DNA of 64,000 nt, taken from Selenomonas ruminantium subsp. lactilytica TAM6421 (GTDB lineage: Bacteria > Bacillota > Negativicutes > Selenomonadales > Selenomonadaceae). The stretch's first letter is position 1. Each line of letters begins with the position of its first letter. The stretch lies in assembly GCF_000284095.1 (NCBI RefSeq), contig NC_017068.1, positions 930,001-994,000 of the forward strand, given 5' to 3'. The translations under genes were made by a program, and so were the position numbers. Shown here in pieces: positions 16,314 to 26,953 of the stretch. The notes beneath the pieces are model-generated. The model ran no database searches and was not told where the DNA came from. It worked only from the letters and a program-made list of their open reading frames with translations.

Positions 16314-17141
16314 ATGATAGGAGACATGTTACGTTCCGAACGAGAACGTCAGAATCTGACAATTCAGGACATTGCAAAGGGCACCAGCATTCGCGCCCTT
16401 TATATAGAGGCCATTGAAAATGGCGAGTACGACAAGCTGCCGGGGAAGGTATATGCCAAGGGCTTTATCCGCAACTATGCCAATTTCCTGAAGATGGATG
16501 CCGATGCCATCGTGCACCGGTTCATGGAGGAGAATCATCCGGAGGATGTGGCCGCAGCGGAAGAGGCAAAACAGCAGTTGGCTGAGGCCGAGGTGCAGAA
16601 TAAGGAAGAAGTGAAACAGAAGCTGGCTATGGGCAGTGAATACCAGGAGAAGGTTTCCTCGCCCAGCAATCGTTCCAACAATCTGCTGATTGCACTGATT
16701 GTGCTGCTGGTAGCAGGCGGGGCTTATTATCTCTTTGCCATGGATGACAGCAATGCACCCAAGCAGCCGACCAAGGCTGTAACCCAGACGGCCAAGGCAC
16801 CAGCCAGTGCGGAGAAAAAGGCGGAGGAGCCGAAGGAAGCACAGCCGGTCAAGACGGATGGTGTTGAACTCGTGGCCAAGTTTACGGATAAATGCTGGAC
16901 GCAGGTTGTCGCTGACGGCAAGACTGTTTACGAAGGCACGATGGAATCCGGTAAGACGGAGACCTGGAAGGGCAAGGATAAAGTGGTGATCACCGCTGGC
17001 AACGCCGGTGCTGTGGAGATGAAGGTTAACGGCAAGGATATGGGCAAGGCTGGCAACGTCGGACAGGTTGTGGAAAAGACGTTCACAGCGGATGGTCAGG
17101 CTGCTGATGCTGCAGCTGCCGATAAGAAGGATAGCAAGTAA
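16314..17141 (+). CDS. rodZ: RodZ-like helix-turn-helix membrane protein
   Basis: The 275-residue bitopic protein has a cytoplasmic N-terminal HTH_25 domain (residues 1-70: LRSERERQNLTIQDIAKGTS, YAKGFIRNYANFLKMD), a charged linker, one membrane helix near 124-146 (NLLIALIVLLVAGGAYYLF), an Ala/Lys/Pro-rich linker and a C-terminal beta domain (DUF4115, CWTQVVADGKTVYEG). RodZ anchors MreB and helps set rod shape. It starts the operon with ygiQ and nrdR; the gap to ygiQ is 2 bases. Identity as RodZ rests on domain order. Confidence 0.85.
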   Translation: MIGDMLRSERERQNLTIQDIAKGTSIRALYIEAIENGEYDKLPGKVYAKGFIRNYANFLKMDADAIVHRFMEENHPEDVAAAEEAKQQLAEAEVQNKEEVKQKLAMGSEYQEKVSSPSNRSNNLLIALIVLLVAGGAYYLFAMDDSNAPKQPTKAVTQTAKAPASAEKKAEEPKEAQPVKTDGVELVAKFTDKCWTQVVADGKTVYEGTMESGKTETWKGKDKVVITAGNAGAVEMKVNGKDMGKAGNVGQVVEKTFTADGQAADAAAADKKDSK

Positions 17142-17143
17142 TA

Positions 17144-19051
17144 ATGAAGGAATTTTTGCCAATCAGCAAACAGGATATGGAAGAGCGGGGCTGGGAACAG
17201 CTGGACTTTGTGTTTGTGTCCGGGGATGCCTATGTGGATCATCCCAGCTTTGGCCCGGCCATTCTTTGCCGTTTGCTCGAGAAGCATGGCTATAAAGTAG
17301 GAATCATTCCCCAGCCGGACTGGCATTCTACCAGGGATTTTGACCGCCTGGGAAAACCACGGCTGGGTTTTCTTGTCTCTGCAGGGAATATGGATTCCCT
17401 GCTCAACAAGTTCACGGCGGCCAAGAAGATGCGTCATCAGGATGCCTATTCGCCGGGGGGAAAATCCGGTTACCGTCCTGAACGGGCCACCATTGTCTAC
17501 TGCAACCGTCTGCGGGAGCTCTATCCCGATGTGCCCATCATCATCGGCGGCATCGAGGCCAGCCTGCGGCGTTTGGCTCATTACGATTACTGGTCCAATG
17601 CCGTGCGCCGTTCCATTTTGGTGGACAGCGGCGCCGATATGCTGATCTTCGGCATGGGCGAGCGGGCGCTGCTGGAAGTGGCCGCAGATCTGCAGCAGGG
17701 CGTGGAAATCGGCAATATTCAGGATGTGCAGGGTACCTGCTATAAGGTGCCCAATATGGACTATGTCTGGGATCATCTGCCCTTGCCTTCTTATCAGGAA
17801 GTGTCCACGGATAAGCGTAAGTTTGCGGAGTCTTTCAAGCTGGAGTATCTGGAACAGGATGCCTTCCGCGGGCGCAAGCTGGCCCAGCAGAATGACGAGT
17901 GGTGCGTGGTGCAGAACCCGCCGGCCAAGCCGTTGAATGAAGAGCAGATGGATGAGATTTACGATTTGCCCTATATGCGCACCTGGCATCCCATCTACGA
18001 CAAGGATGGCGGCGTGCCGGCTATTGCCGAGGTGCAGTTCAGCCTGGCCAGCCAGCGGGGCTGTTTCGGCGGCTGCAACTTCTGCGCCATTATATCCCAT
18101 GAGGGGCGGATCATCCAGCGGCGCAGCCATAGGTCATTGATTCGTGAAGCGAAGATCCTCACCCAGCAAAAGGGCTTCAAGGGTTATATCCATGATGTGG
18201 GCGGTCCTACGGCTAATTTCCGCCGTACCAGCTGCGATGATCAGCTATTGCGTGGTACCTGCCGGGGCAAGCCCTGCCTGTCCCCAATTCCGTGTCAGAA
18301 TCTCGTGGCTGACCATAGCGACTATATCAAGCTGCTGCGGGAACTGCGGGCGATTCCGGGGGTAAAGAAGGTCTTTGTGCGCTCCGGTGTGCGTTTTGAC
18401 TATCTGCTGCTGGCCAAAGATGAATTCTTGCAAGAACTCTGTGAACATCATATCAGCGGCCAGCTCAAGATTGCCCCGGAGCATATTACCGACCGGGTAA
18501 CCCGCATGATGGGCAAGAGCAACCGCAAGGTCTATGAACGTTTTGTGGATAAGTTCACGGCCATGAACAAGAAATTGGGCAAGAAGCAGTATCTGGTGCC
18601 CTATTTCATGTCCAGCCATCCCGGTTCCCACCTGGAAGATGCCATTGAACTGGCGGAGTTCATTCGGGACAAGGGCTATCATCCCCAGCAGGTGCAGGAT
18701 TTCATCCCCACACCGGGAACTCTTTCCACCTGCATGTGGTATACGGGGATTGATCCCTTGACGGGAGAAGCTGTGTATTCGGCTAAATCCCCGGAGGACA
18801 AGTTGATGCAGCGGGCTTTGATGCAGTATTGGCTGCCGAAGAATCAGGCCATTGTGCGCAAGGCCCTGACCATTGCCGGGCGTACGGATCTGATTGGCTT
18901 TGACAAGAAATGTCTGGTCAGACCGGCTGGCAATGATAGGTCAAAAACTGACAAGTCAAGGTCTGACAAGTCAAAAACTGACCGGTCAAGATCGACCAAT
19001 CAGCGGTCAAACAGGCCGAAAAATAAAGTGATAAAGAAGGTGCGGCGATGA
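17144..19051 (+). CDS. ygiQ: YgiQ family radical SAM protein (UPF0313)
   Basis: The 635-residue protein carries an N-terminal YgiQ domain (DFVFVSGDAYVDHPSFGPAI, PIIIGGIEASLRRLAHYDYW) and a radical SAM core with the 4Fe-4S cysteines C307, C311 and C314 in GCFGGCNFCAI. A second Cys-containing block (TSCDDQLLRGTCRGKPC) follows. Function in the family is not established. The last ~50 residues are a basic low-complexity tail with four pentapeptide repeats encoded by a 15-base tandem repeat. The stop overlaps the nrdR start by four bases. Confidence 0.92.
   Translation: MKEFLPISKQDMEERGWEQLDFVFVSGDAYVDHPSFGPAILCRLLEKHGYKVGIIPQPDWHSTRDFDRLGKPRLGFLVSAGNMDSLLNKFTAAKKMRHQDAYSPGGKSGYRPERATIVYCNRLRELYPDVPIIIGGIEASLRRLAHYDYWSNAVRRSILVDSGADMLIFGMGERALLEVAADLQQGVEIGNIQDVQGTCYKVPNMDYVWDHLPLPSYQEVSTDKRKFAESFKLEYLEQDAFRGRKLAQQNDEWCVVQNPPAKPLNEEQMDEIYDLPYMRTWHPIYDKDGGVPAIAEVQFSLASQRGCFGGCNFCAIISHEGRIIQRRSHRSLIREAKILTQQKGFKGYIHDVGGPTANFRRTSCDDQLLRGTCRGKPCLSPIPCQNLVADHSDYIKLLRELRAIPGVKKVFVRSGVRFDYLLLAKDEFLQELCEHHISGQLKIAPEHITDRVTRMMGKSNRKVYERFVDKFTAMNKKLGKKQYLVPYFMSSHPGSHLEDAIELAEFIRDKGYHPQQVQDFIPTPGTLSTCMWYTGIDPLTGEAVYSAKSPEDKLMQRALMQYWLPKNQAIVRKALTIAGRTDLIGFDKKCLVRPAGNDRSKTDKSRSDKSKTDRSRSTNQRSNRPKNKVIKKVRR
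18938..18997 (+). repeat. 15-base tandem repeat in the ygiQ tail
   Basis: Four imperfect 15-base units encode RSKTD, KSRSD, KSKTD and RSRST, a basic Ser-rich pentapeptide repeat in the disordered C-terminus of YgiQ. Copy number could vary by slippage without changing the frame. Confidence 0.85.
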
Positions 19052-19521
19052 AATGCCCATATTGTAAAGAAAACGACAGTCGAGTAATAGATTCCAGATC
19101 AGCAGACGATGGGGCAACCATCCGCCGCCGCCGGGAGTGCACCTCCTGCGGCCGCCGTTTCACCACCTATGAAGTGGTGGAAAAGCAGCCGTTGATGGTC
19201 ATCAAGAATGATGGCCGCCGGGAGGTCTTCAAGCGGGACAAGATACTGAATGGTATCATCCGTGCCTGCGACAAGCGGGATATTTCCTTGGAGAGAATTA
19301 CGAATCTGGCCAATGAAATCGAGCGGGATATCCGCAACAGCATGGAACAGGAAGTCAGCACGGCTGAAATAGGCAAGCTGGTCATGAGCAAACTCAAGAA
19401 TTTCGACGAGGTGGCCTATATCCGCTTCGCTTCGGTTTACCGGAAGTTTGCGGACATCAGCAGCTTCATGGAGGAGCTGCAGGAGCTGCAGGCCCATAAG
19501 CAGGCAGCGGAAAAAGAGTAA
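19048..19521 (+). CDS. nrdR: Transcriptional repressor NrdR
   Basis: The 157-residue regulator of ribonucleotide reductase genes has an N-terminal zinc ribbon (C3, C6, C31, C34 in MKCPYCKEND and RRRECTSCGRRF) and an ATP-cone domain (QPLMVIKNDGRREVFKRDKI). It senses ATP/dATP and represses nrd genes when dATP is high. ATGA overlap with ygiQ shows coupling. Length and motifs are normal. Confidence 0.97.
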   Translation: MKCPYCKENDSRVIDSRSADDGATIRRRRECTSCGRRFTTYEVVEKQPLMVIKNDGRREVFKRDKILNGIIRACDKRDISLERITNLANEIERDIRNSMEQEVSTAEIGKLVMSKLKNFDEVAYIRFASVYRKFADISSFMEELQELQAHKQAAEKE

Positions 19522-19551
19522 GGTTTGAAGTGAGTTAAAGGAGAAAGGCAT

Positions 19552-21279
19552 TTGGCTTGGGAGCTGAAACAGGAGTTAAAGGAACAATTGGCAGCGGAGG
19601 AAGGTTATTACCGTTATCCCTTGGGCACGCGTCTGCCCGTGGCACTGGCCTATCCCAATTCCTATTTTGTCGGCATGTCCAATCTGGGGCTGCATATCAT
19701 TTACGATCTCTTGAACAAGCGCAGCGATACGGCCTGTGAGCGGGTGTTCCTGCCCGAGCGCAAGAGCATCGAGCGCTATGAGAATACCCGTACGCCGCTG
19801 ATGAGCGTGGAAAATCAGCTGCCTTTGCAGCAGTTTGCCATGATTGCCTTTGTGCTCTCCTTTGAAATGGATTACTTTCATGTCATCAAGATGCTGGAGC
19901 TGGGCAAGGTCAGGGTGCGGGCAGCGGAGCGGGGAGATATGGACCCGCTGGTCATTGCAGGCGGCCCCTGTGCCACCTTTAACCCGGAGCCGCTGTCGGC
20001 CGTGATTGACGCTTTTATTATCGGTGAGGGCGAAGTCATTATGCCGGCATTGATGGATGTGTTCTATCAGGCCAGGAGCGAGGGCGTTTCCCGTCAGGAA
20101 ATGCTGCAGCGGCTGGCAAAGGTGCCTGGTGTCTATGTGCCTTCCCTTTATGAGCACAGCTATGGGGAAGATGGCGGCTTATTGGACATCAAACCGCTGG
20201 CTGGAGCGCCGGCCCGGGTTTCCCGTCAGTGGGTGCAGGATCTCGATGCGTACCCGGCCCATACCGTGGTGCGCACGGAAAATACGGAATTCAATTTCTA
20301 CCTGATTGAGACTGCCCGGGGCTGTGGCCGCCATTGCCGTTTCTGCATGGCCGGTTATTGCTTCCGCCGTCCCCGCAACCGTTCCCTGGGCGTGGTGACG
20401 CGGGAGGTAAGAGAGGCCCTGCAGTATAAGAAGCGTATTGGCCTGATGGGGGCGGCGATTTCCGATTATCCGGAAATCAACGAGCTCTGCAAGGATATTC
20501 TGGGTGAGGGTTTGTCCATGTCCGTGGCCTCCTTCCGGGCGGACTCCGTGACGCAGGAACTGGTGGATTCTCTGGCTGAAAGCGGCCTCAAGACCTTGAC
20601 CATGGCCCCGGAAGCGGGCAGCAGCCGCATGCGGGCCATCATCAACAAGGGCATTGAGGAAGAGCATCTGTTCAATGCCATGGATATGGGCCTGCAGGCC
20701 GGCATCCGTCATTTCCGCCTCTATATCATGATTGGCCTGCCCTTCGAACAGGATGAAGATGTGGAAGCCATCGTGGATCTGGCCGGACGTCTCAAGGACT
20801 ATATGGAGGAGCATGGCAGCAAGGGAACCTTGACGCTCAGTGTCAATCCTTTCATTCCCAAGCCCTTCACCCCCTTCCAATGGCTGCCCATGGCGGATAA
20901 GAAATATGTGGAAAAAGCTGCGAAAACCTTGACACAGGGCCTGCGTAAGCGCAAAAATATTATTGTGGGCGTGGAATCGCCCAAAGAAGCTTTCATTCAG
21001 GGCGTGCTGGCCCGGGGGGACCGGCAGGTGGGCGAGGCTCTGCTGCTGGCCTGTGAGAACGGCGGCAGCAAGTCCTTCAAGCGGGCCATGAAGGACTGCG
21101 GCCTGTCCATGGACGATTATCTTTACCGGCAGCGGGAAGCCGACGAGCTTTTCCCCTGGGAGGCTCTCGATATGGGCTTCAGCCGGGAATACATCTATCA
21201 GGAAATGAAGAAAGCAGAAGAATTGAAACCAACCATCCAGTGCTTTGACGGCTGTCATCGCTGTGGTGTATGTGGATAA
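19552..21279 (+). CDS. TIGR03960 family radical SAM protein
   Basis: The 575-residue protein has an N-terminal cobalamin-binding-like Rossmann region (VALAYPNSYFVGMSNLGLHI, VIAGGPCATFNPEPL) and a radical SAM core with C258, C262 and C265 in ARGCGRHCRFCMAGYC. It ends with a Cys-rich CFDGCHRCGVCG that may hold another metal or cluster. In many Firmicutes the partner TIGR03936 protein follows and both precede rnG/rplU; here pgeF follows instead. The start is TTG 19552 with GGAG 7 bases upstream. The substrate is not known. Confidence 0.88.
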   Translation: MAWELKQELKEQLAAEEGYYRYPLGTRLPVALAYPNSYFVGMSNLGLHIIYDLLNKRSDTACERVFLPERKSIERYENTRTPLMSVENQLPLQQFAMIAFVLSFEMDYFHVIKMLELGKVRVRAAERGDMDPLVIAGGPCATFNPEPLSAVIDAFIIGEGEVIMPALMDVFYQARSEGVSRQEMLQRLAKVPGVYVPSLYEHSYGEDGGLLDIKPLAGAPARVSRQWVQDLDAYPAHTVVRTENTEFNFYLIETARGCGRHCRFCMAGYCFRRPRNRSLGVVTREVREALQYKKRIGLMGAAISDYPEINELCKDILGEGLSMSVASFRADSVTQELVDSLAESGLKTLTMAPEAGSSRMRAIINKGIEEEHLFNAMDMGLQAGIRHFRLYIMIGLPFEQDEDVEAIVDLAGRLKDYMEEHGSKGTLTLSVNPFIPKPFTPFQWLPMADKKYVEKAAKTLTQGLRKRKNIIVGVESPKEAFIQGVLARGDRQVGEALLLACENGGSKSFKRAMKDCGLSMDDYLYRQREADELFPWEALDMGFSREYIYQEMKKAEELKPTIQCFDGCHRCGVCG

Positions 21280-21304
21280 TAAAGGCAAATGATGGGGTGA
21301 GCGG

Positions 21305-22126
21305 ATGAGTTTTGCAATTGAACATCTGGGCAATAATCTGTGGCGGGGGAAGTTCACTTCTTTCGCGGAAAATATCTGCCAGCACGCTTTTTCAGCACGA
21401 TTGGGCGGTGAGAGTGTCAAACCTTACAAGGGGCTCAATATGGCCCTGCATGTGGGAGACGAAGCCGATATCGTCTGGGAGAACCGCCAGCGATTCTTCC
21501 AGGCACTGGAGCTGAAGGCTGAGAAACTGGTGACGCCGCAGCAGGTGCATGGGGCGAACATACAGGTGGTGACTGCCGCTGATGCCGGCCGCGGGGCAAG
21601 GGCTTATGATGATGCCATTGCAGATACCGATGCCCTGATCACCAACGAGCCGGGGCTGCCGCTGATGCTCTGTTTTGCCGACTGCGTGCCGGTCATCTTC
21701 CTCGATCCGGAGAAAAAGGTTGTGGGCATTGCCCATGCAGGCTGGAAGGGGACTGTAGCGAAAATTGCGCGGGAAACGGTCTGGCGCATGCAGGAGGAGT
21801 TCGGTTCCGATCCGGCAGATATCCTGGCGGGAATCGGCCCTTCCATCGGCCCCTGCTGTTTTGCCGTAGGTGAGGATGTGGCAGAGAAATTCCGTGAGGC
21901 ATTTCCCAAGAACGCCGATACCATAATTTCTGCGCGGCAAGGGCAGCTTTATGTCAACCTTTGGGAAGCCAACCGCCTGCAGCTGCTGGAGACGGGGATT
22001 CCCAAGGAGAATATCGAAATGGCCGACACCTGTACCGACTGCCAGCACCAGTGGTTCTATTCCTATCGGGCCGAAGGTGGGCAGACCGGGCGCATGGCCG
22101 CCATAATCGCACTGAATCAGTACTAA
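21305..22126 (+). CDS. pgeF: PgeF/YfiH (LACC1-type) protein
   Basis: The 273-residue protein belongs to the DUF152/YfiH family. Members act as purine nucleoside phosphorylase/adenosine deaminase-type enzymes, and in E. coli as a peptidoglycan editing factor that removes wrongly placed L-serine. The catalytic metal-site residues are visible: H82 in TPQQVHGANI, C127 in CFADCVPV and H144 in GIAHAGWKGTV. IGPSIGPCCFAVG and the C-terminal CTDCQHQWFYSYRAEGGQTG are also conserved. It heads the cell-division and envelope run that continues to pyrR. Confidence 0.92.
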   Translation: MSFAIEHLGNNLWRGKFTSFAENICQHAFSARLGGESVKPYKGLNMALHVGDEADIVWENRQRFFQALELKAEKLVTPQQVHGANIQVVTAADAGRGARAYDDAIADTDALITNEPGLPLMLCFADCVPVIFLDPEKKVVGIAHAGWKGTVAKIARETVWRMQEEFGSDPADILAGIGPSIGPCCFAVGEDVAEKFREAFPKNADTIISARQGQLYVNLWEANRLQLLETGIPKENIEMADTCTDCQHQWFYSYRAEGGQTGRMAAIIALNQY

Positions 22127-22142
22127 TGGATTTCTATCAGGG

Positions 22143-22853
22143 GTGAGTGTTTTGGGGCAGGAAATAGCAGAGCGTTATCAAAATGTTGCAGCAAAGATTG
22201 AAGCAGCCAGACAGCGGCGCACTACCGTGCCAAAGGATGCAGCGGTCACCTTGGTGGCGGTGACGAAGAATCACGATACTGCCGCCATGCGGGAGGCCAT
22301 TGATGCCGGTGCCACGGATGTGGGCGAGAACCGCGTGCAGGAAGCCAAGACGAAATTTGCCGAGATTGGCAACTGCGTGACCTGGCATCTGATTGGTCAT
22401 CTGCAGACCAACAAGGTGCGGCAGGCAGTGAAGTTTTCTGACCTGATCCACTCGGTGGACAGCCTGCATCTGGCGGAAGCCATCAACAGCGAGGCTGCCA
22501 GGATCGATAAAGTCCAGGATATCCTGGTGCAGGTGAATCTGGCCAAAGAGGAAAGCAAGTCCGGCATCTATAAGGAGGATCTGCTGGCTGATCTGCAGGC
22601 CATAAACGCCCTGCCGAATCTGCGCCTGCGGGGGCTGATGTGCATGGCACCGAACTACGAGGATGTGGAACTATGCCGCCCGCTTTTCCGGGAAATGTAT
22701 AAAATTTTTCAGGACGTACAGGAATTAGACCTGCCAACGTCGAATATTGATACGTTATCGATGGGTATGACTCACGATTACGAAATAGCCGTGGAAGAAG
22801 GCGCCAATATGGTGCGGGTAGGCACAGCCATCTTTGGGCCGCGCCAATATTAA
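22143..22853 (+). CDS. yggS: PLP homeostasis protein YggS
   Basis: The 236-residue alanine-racemase-like barrel protein binds PLP through a lysine in LVAVTKNHD (K42). It also shows GENRVQEAKTKF, WHLIGHLQTNK and LSMGMTHDYEIAVEEGANMVRVGTAIFG, as in YggS/PROSC. It buffers cellular PLP rather than catalysing a known reaction. The start is uncertain: GTG 22143 or TTG 22152, the latter having GGGGTGA upstream. It lies directly before sepF, as in many Firmicutes. Confidence 0.95.
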   Translation: MSVLGQEIAERYQNVAAKIEAARQRRTTVPKDAAVTLVAVTKNHDTAAMREAIDAGATDVGENRVQEAKTKFAEIGNCVTWHLIGHLQTNKVRQAVKFSDLIHSVDSLHLAEAINSEAARIDKVQDILVQVNLAKEESKSGIYKEDLLADLQAINALPNLRLRGLMCMAPNYEDVELCRPLFREMYKIFQDVQELDLPTSNIDTLSMGMTHDYEIAVEEGANMVRVGTAIFGPRQY

Positions 22854-22868
22854 TGAAGGGGAATAGTC

Positions 22869-23372
22869 ATGAGTATAATCGATAAAGTCTGTGGAAAGAT
22901 GGGACTGATGGACCCGGCGGATGAAAGGTTGGATTCCATCGAGGAAAGATTGAAAGAAGACCGGGATTACGAACCGGAAGAAGAGGAAGAGAGTTTTGAC
23001 ATGAGCCATGAACGCAATGAGAGCGCCCGGAATGTGGTAGATTTCCAGTCAGCAGCTTCGGCCCGGGAGAATAATACAGTAACCAATATGAAGATGAAGG
23101 TCATCGTCATCGAACCCAAGACCTTTGACGATGCCCAGCAGGTGGCCAATAACCTGCGGGAGAAGAAGCCCGTGGTCATCAACTTCGAAAAGACCGAAGC
23201 AGATGATGCCAAGCGCATCATCGACTTTATCAGTGGCACTACCTATGCCCTGAACGGCGAGATCAAGAAGGTGGGGCATAATGTCTTCCTGTGTGCACCC
23301 AGCAATGTCAACGTGAGCTACACGGAAGAAGAGAAGAAGGTTTCGGCAGAGATGCCCTGGCTGAAAAAATAA
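22869..23372 (+). CDS. sepF: Cell division protein SepF
   Basis: The 167-residue protein has an N-terminal amphipathic stretch (SIIDKVCGKMGLM) that would bind the membrane and an acidic linker. The C-terminal SepF domain (KVIVIEPKTFDDAQQVANNL, PVVINFEKTEADDAKRIIDF, GEIKKVGHNVFLCAP) polymerises and tethers FtsZ. The order yggS-sepF-ylmH-divIVA is the common Gram-positive-type arrangement, without a yggT gene between. Confidence 0.95.
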   Translation: MSIIDKVCGKMGLMDPADERLDSIEERLKEDRDYEPEEEEESFDMSHERNESARNVVDFQSAASARENNTVTNMKMKVIVIEPKTFDDAQQVANNLREKKPVVINFEKTEADDAKRIIDFISGTTYALNGEIKKVGHNVFLCAPSNVNVSYTEEEKKVSAEMPWLKK

Positions 23373-23387
23373 GGGGCAGGTTCGAAT

Positions 23388-24182
23388 ATGGCAAGTGAAC
23401 AAAAAGAAAAACTGATTCGGTTCTATAAAGGCACCGAAGGCGAAGAAATCGTCATCAAATTGGTAGATCTGGCTGAAAATATCCTGCGCACCCAGAAGTT
23501 CCGCATTTCTGGCTTCCTCGATCCCTTTGGTCAGGAAATCGCCGAAACCGTGGCGGCCAACTATGGTAATATCCGCGTGGATTTTGCGGGCGGTTATCAG
23601 GGGGCAGAACGGGCCAGAGCCATCTTCATCCATGAGGACTTTGCCGGTACCCCCACCAGCTTTGGCATTGATTGCATCGAAGCCAAGTGGAACGGCCAGT
23701 TCGCCCGGCTCAGCCATCGTGATGTGCTCGGCGCCCTCATGGGGCAGGGCATTGAACGGGACACCATCGGTGACCTGTTGGTGACCAATGATTCCGTGAA
23801 GATCATCTGCGAGGAGAAGATGGCAGATTTCCTGCTGGCGAACCTCGATAAGATCGGCGCTGTGGGCGTGGAATGCCAGCGTGCGGATCTCAGTTCCATC
23901 GCGCCAAAAGAGGAGCGTTGCAAGGAGATCCGTGCTACGGTGGCATCCCTGCGCGTGGACTCCATCGCCGCCGCCGGCTTCGGTTCCTCCCGCAGTAAAG
24001 CGGCTTCTGATATCGCCGCTGACAAGCTCAAGATCAACTGGCAGCCCGCCAAGAGTGCTTCCCAGAATGTCAAGGAAGGCGACATCCTCTCCATGCGCGG
24101 CAGAGGCCGGCTGGAAGTGGCTGAGGTCAGAGGTACGACGAAAAAAGGCCGTACGGTTGTGGTTTTGAAACGATATTTATAA
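23388..24182 (+). CDS. ylmH: S4-domain RNA-binding protein YlmH
   Basis: The 264-residue protein has an N-terminal domain with SGFLDPFGQEIAETVA and LSHRDVLGALMGQGIERDTIGDLLV, followed by a C-terminal S4 RNA-binding domain (LRVDSIAAAGFGSSRSKAASDI...VKEGDILSMRGRGRLEV). YlmH proteins associate with ribosomes and help rescue stalled peptidyl-tRNA in Bacillus. It sits between sepF and divIVA as in other Firmicutes. Confidence 0.92.
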   Translation: MASEQKEKLIRFYKGTEGEEIVIKLVDLAENILRTQKFRISGFLDPFGQEIAETVAANYGNIRVDFAGGYQGAERARAIFIHEDFAGTPTSFGIDCIEAKWNGQFARLSHRDVLGALMGQGIERDTIGDLLVTNDSVKIICEEKMADFLLANLDKIGAVGVECQRADLSSIAPKEERCKEIRATVASLRVDSIAAAGFGSSRSKAASDIAADKLKINWQPAKSASQNVKEGDILSMRGRGRLEVAEVRGTTKKGRTVVVLKRYL

Positions 24183-24210
24183 TTTTTTTTATAGATAGGG
24201 GATAATAGTT

Positions 24211-24840
24211 TTGCTTACACCAATGGACATACACAACAAGGATTTTAAGCGGAGTTTCCGTGGTTACAATGAGGATGAAATCGATGATTTCCTGGATCAG
24301 GTGGTCAATGACTACGAAAAGCTCTTCCGGGAAAATGACCGCTTGAAAGAGGAATTATCCCGGGCTAAGAAGGACAATGAACAGTATCAGCAGCTGGAGC
24401 AGAATCTGAAGGATACGCTTCTCGTGGCTCAGAAGACGGCGGAGGAAGTAACCAGCAATGCCCGCAAGAATGCGGAGGAATCCCGGGAAAACACGGCCAA
24501 GGAATGTGCCAACAAGGTGCAGGAAGCTGAGATGAAGGCCGACAAGATCATCGAGGATGCCAAGAAGAAAGCACAGGTGATTGTAGAGGAATACGATCGT
24601 CTCGTGCGGGAGAAGAACAACTTCCTGCGGAAGATCAAGGTAACGCTGGAATCGGAACTGGCTGTGATCGATGATACCATGTCCCAGCTGCCAGACCCGG
24701 AAAAGGAAGAGCGGGAGAAGAAGACCATGGGCACGCAGGCAGAAGCCCTGCAGAAAGCCCTGAACGATCATCAGGCTGTTCCTTATGAAGCGCAGGAACT
24801 GACGAAGAAGGAAGATGACGTGAACAAGCAGGAGGGGTAA
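24211..24840 (+). CDS. divIVA: DivIVA family protein
   Basis: The 209-residue protein has the DivIVA N-terminal membrane-curvature domain (LTPMDIHNKDFKRSFRGYNE, DEIDDFLDQVVNDYEKL) and then a long coiled coil rich in Glu, Lys and Ala. It localises to negatively curved membrane at poles and septum and recruits partners. The start is TTG 24211 with AGGGGAT 8 bases upstream. The coding region ends 10 bases before lspA. Confidence 0.94.
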   Translation: MLTPMDIHNKDFKRSFRGYNEDEIDDFLDQVVNDYEKLFRENDRLKEELSRAKKDNEQYQQLEQNLKDTLLVAQKTAEEVTSNARKNAEESRENTAKECANKVQEAEMKADKIIEDAKKKAQVIVEEYDRLVREKNNFLRKIKVTLESELAVIDDTMSQLPDPEKEEREKKTMGTQAEALQKALNDHQAVPYEAQELTKKEDDVNKQEG

Positions 24841-24850
24841 GCGTATATAG

Positions 24851-25286
24851 ATGGCTGGAGGATTGTTTTTTGTACTGCTGGCCTTGGATCAGCTGATTAA
24901 GTTACTGGTTATGACCACCATGACGCCGGGGGAAAGTGTTCCGGTTATCAAGGGCATCTTTCACATCACCTATGTATTGAATCCGGGGGCGGCTTTTGGC
25001 ATGCTGCCTCATCAAAGCTGGTTCTTTATCCTGGCTGGCGCAGCAATGATTGCTGCGTTTTGCTTTTATTATCCGCGATTGAAGCGTCAATGCGGATATT
25101 TCCATTATGGCTGCGTGGCGCTGCTGGCCGGCGCTGTGGGAAATCTGATTGACCGTATCCGCAGCGGCCTCGTGGTGGACTATTTTGACTTCCGCATCTG
25201 GCCGGTGTTCAATATCGCAGACATCGCCATCGTGCTGGGGGTTATCAGCATGATTTATGCCATACTCTACAAGGAAAAGGAAATGG

Positions 25287-25294
<8 letters not shown>
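24851..25294 (+). CDS. lspA: Lipoprotein signal peptidase II
   Basis: The 147-residue membrane aspartyl protease cleaves prolipoprotein signal peptides after lipid modification. It has four hydrophobic segments and the conserved aspartate motifs GNLIDRI (D101), VVDYFDF (D110, D113) and FNIADIAI (D124), with an early LDQLIK and NPGAAFG. The N-terminus is short compared with many homologues but keeps the first helix. Its end overlaps the next start. Confidence 0.95.
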
Positions 25295-26791
<1,497 letters not shown>

Positions 26792-26796
26792 AAGAT

Positions 26797-26837
26797 TGCC
26801 CTGGCTGGTTATGGATTTGACTTGTCAGGGCATTTTT
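26797..26837 (+). terminator. Intrinsic terminator after pyrR
   Basis: A 7-base-pair stem (26797-26803 with 26826-26832), a loop of about 22 bases and a run of five T. Confidence 0.75.
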
Positions 26838-26848
26838 CACGTGAGTAG

Positions 26849-26872
26849 GCGTAAAAAGTAGTTTATTTACGC
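26849..26872 (+). repeat. Inverted repeat upstream of glmM
   Basis: GCGTAAA at 26849-26855 and TTTACGC at 26866-26872 form a 7-base inverted repeat with a 10-base gap, about 80 bases before glmM. It may be an operator near the glmM promoter. No regulator can be assigned. Confidence 0.45.
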
Positions 26873-26953
26873 GAAATATGATAAGATAGTTATGTTTGTG
26901 TGTTTATACGCAAAGCATATATGAATTTCAAAAATAGGGGGACTTATTTTATT

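Noticed and set aside
18938-18997. CRISPR-like repeats
   Set aside because: The 15-base units are directly tandem without spacers and lie in the reading frame of ygiQ.
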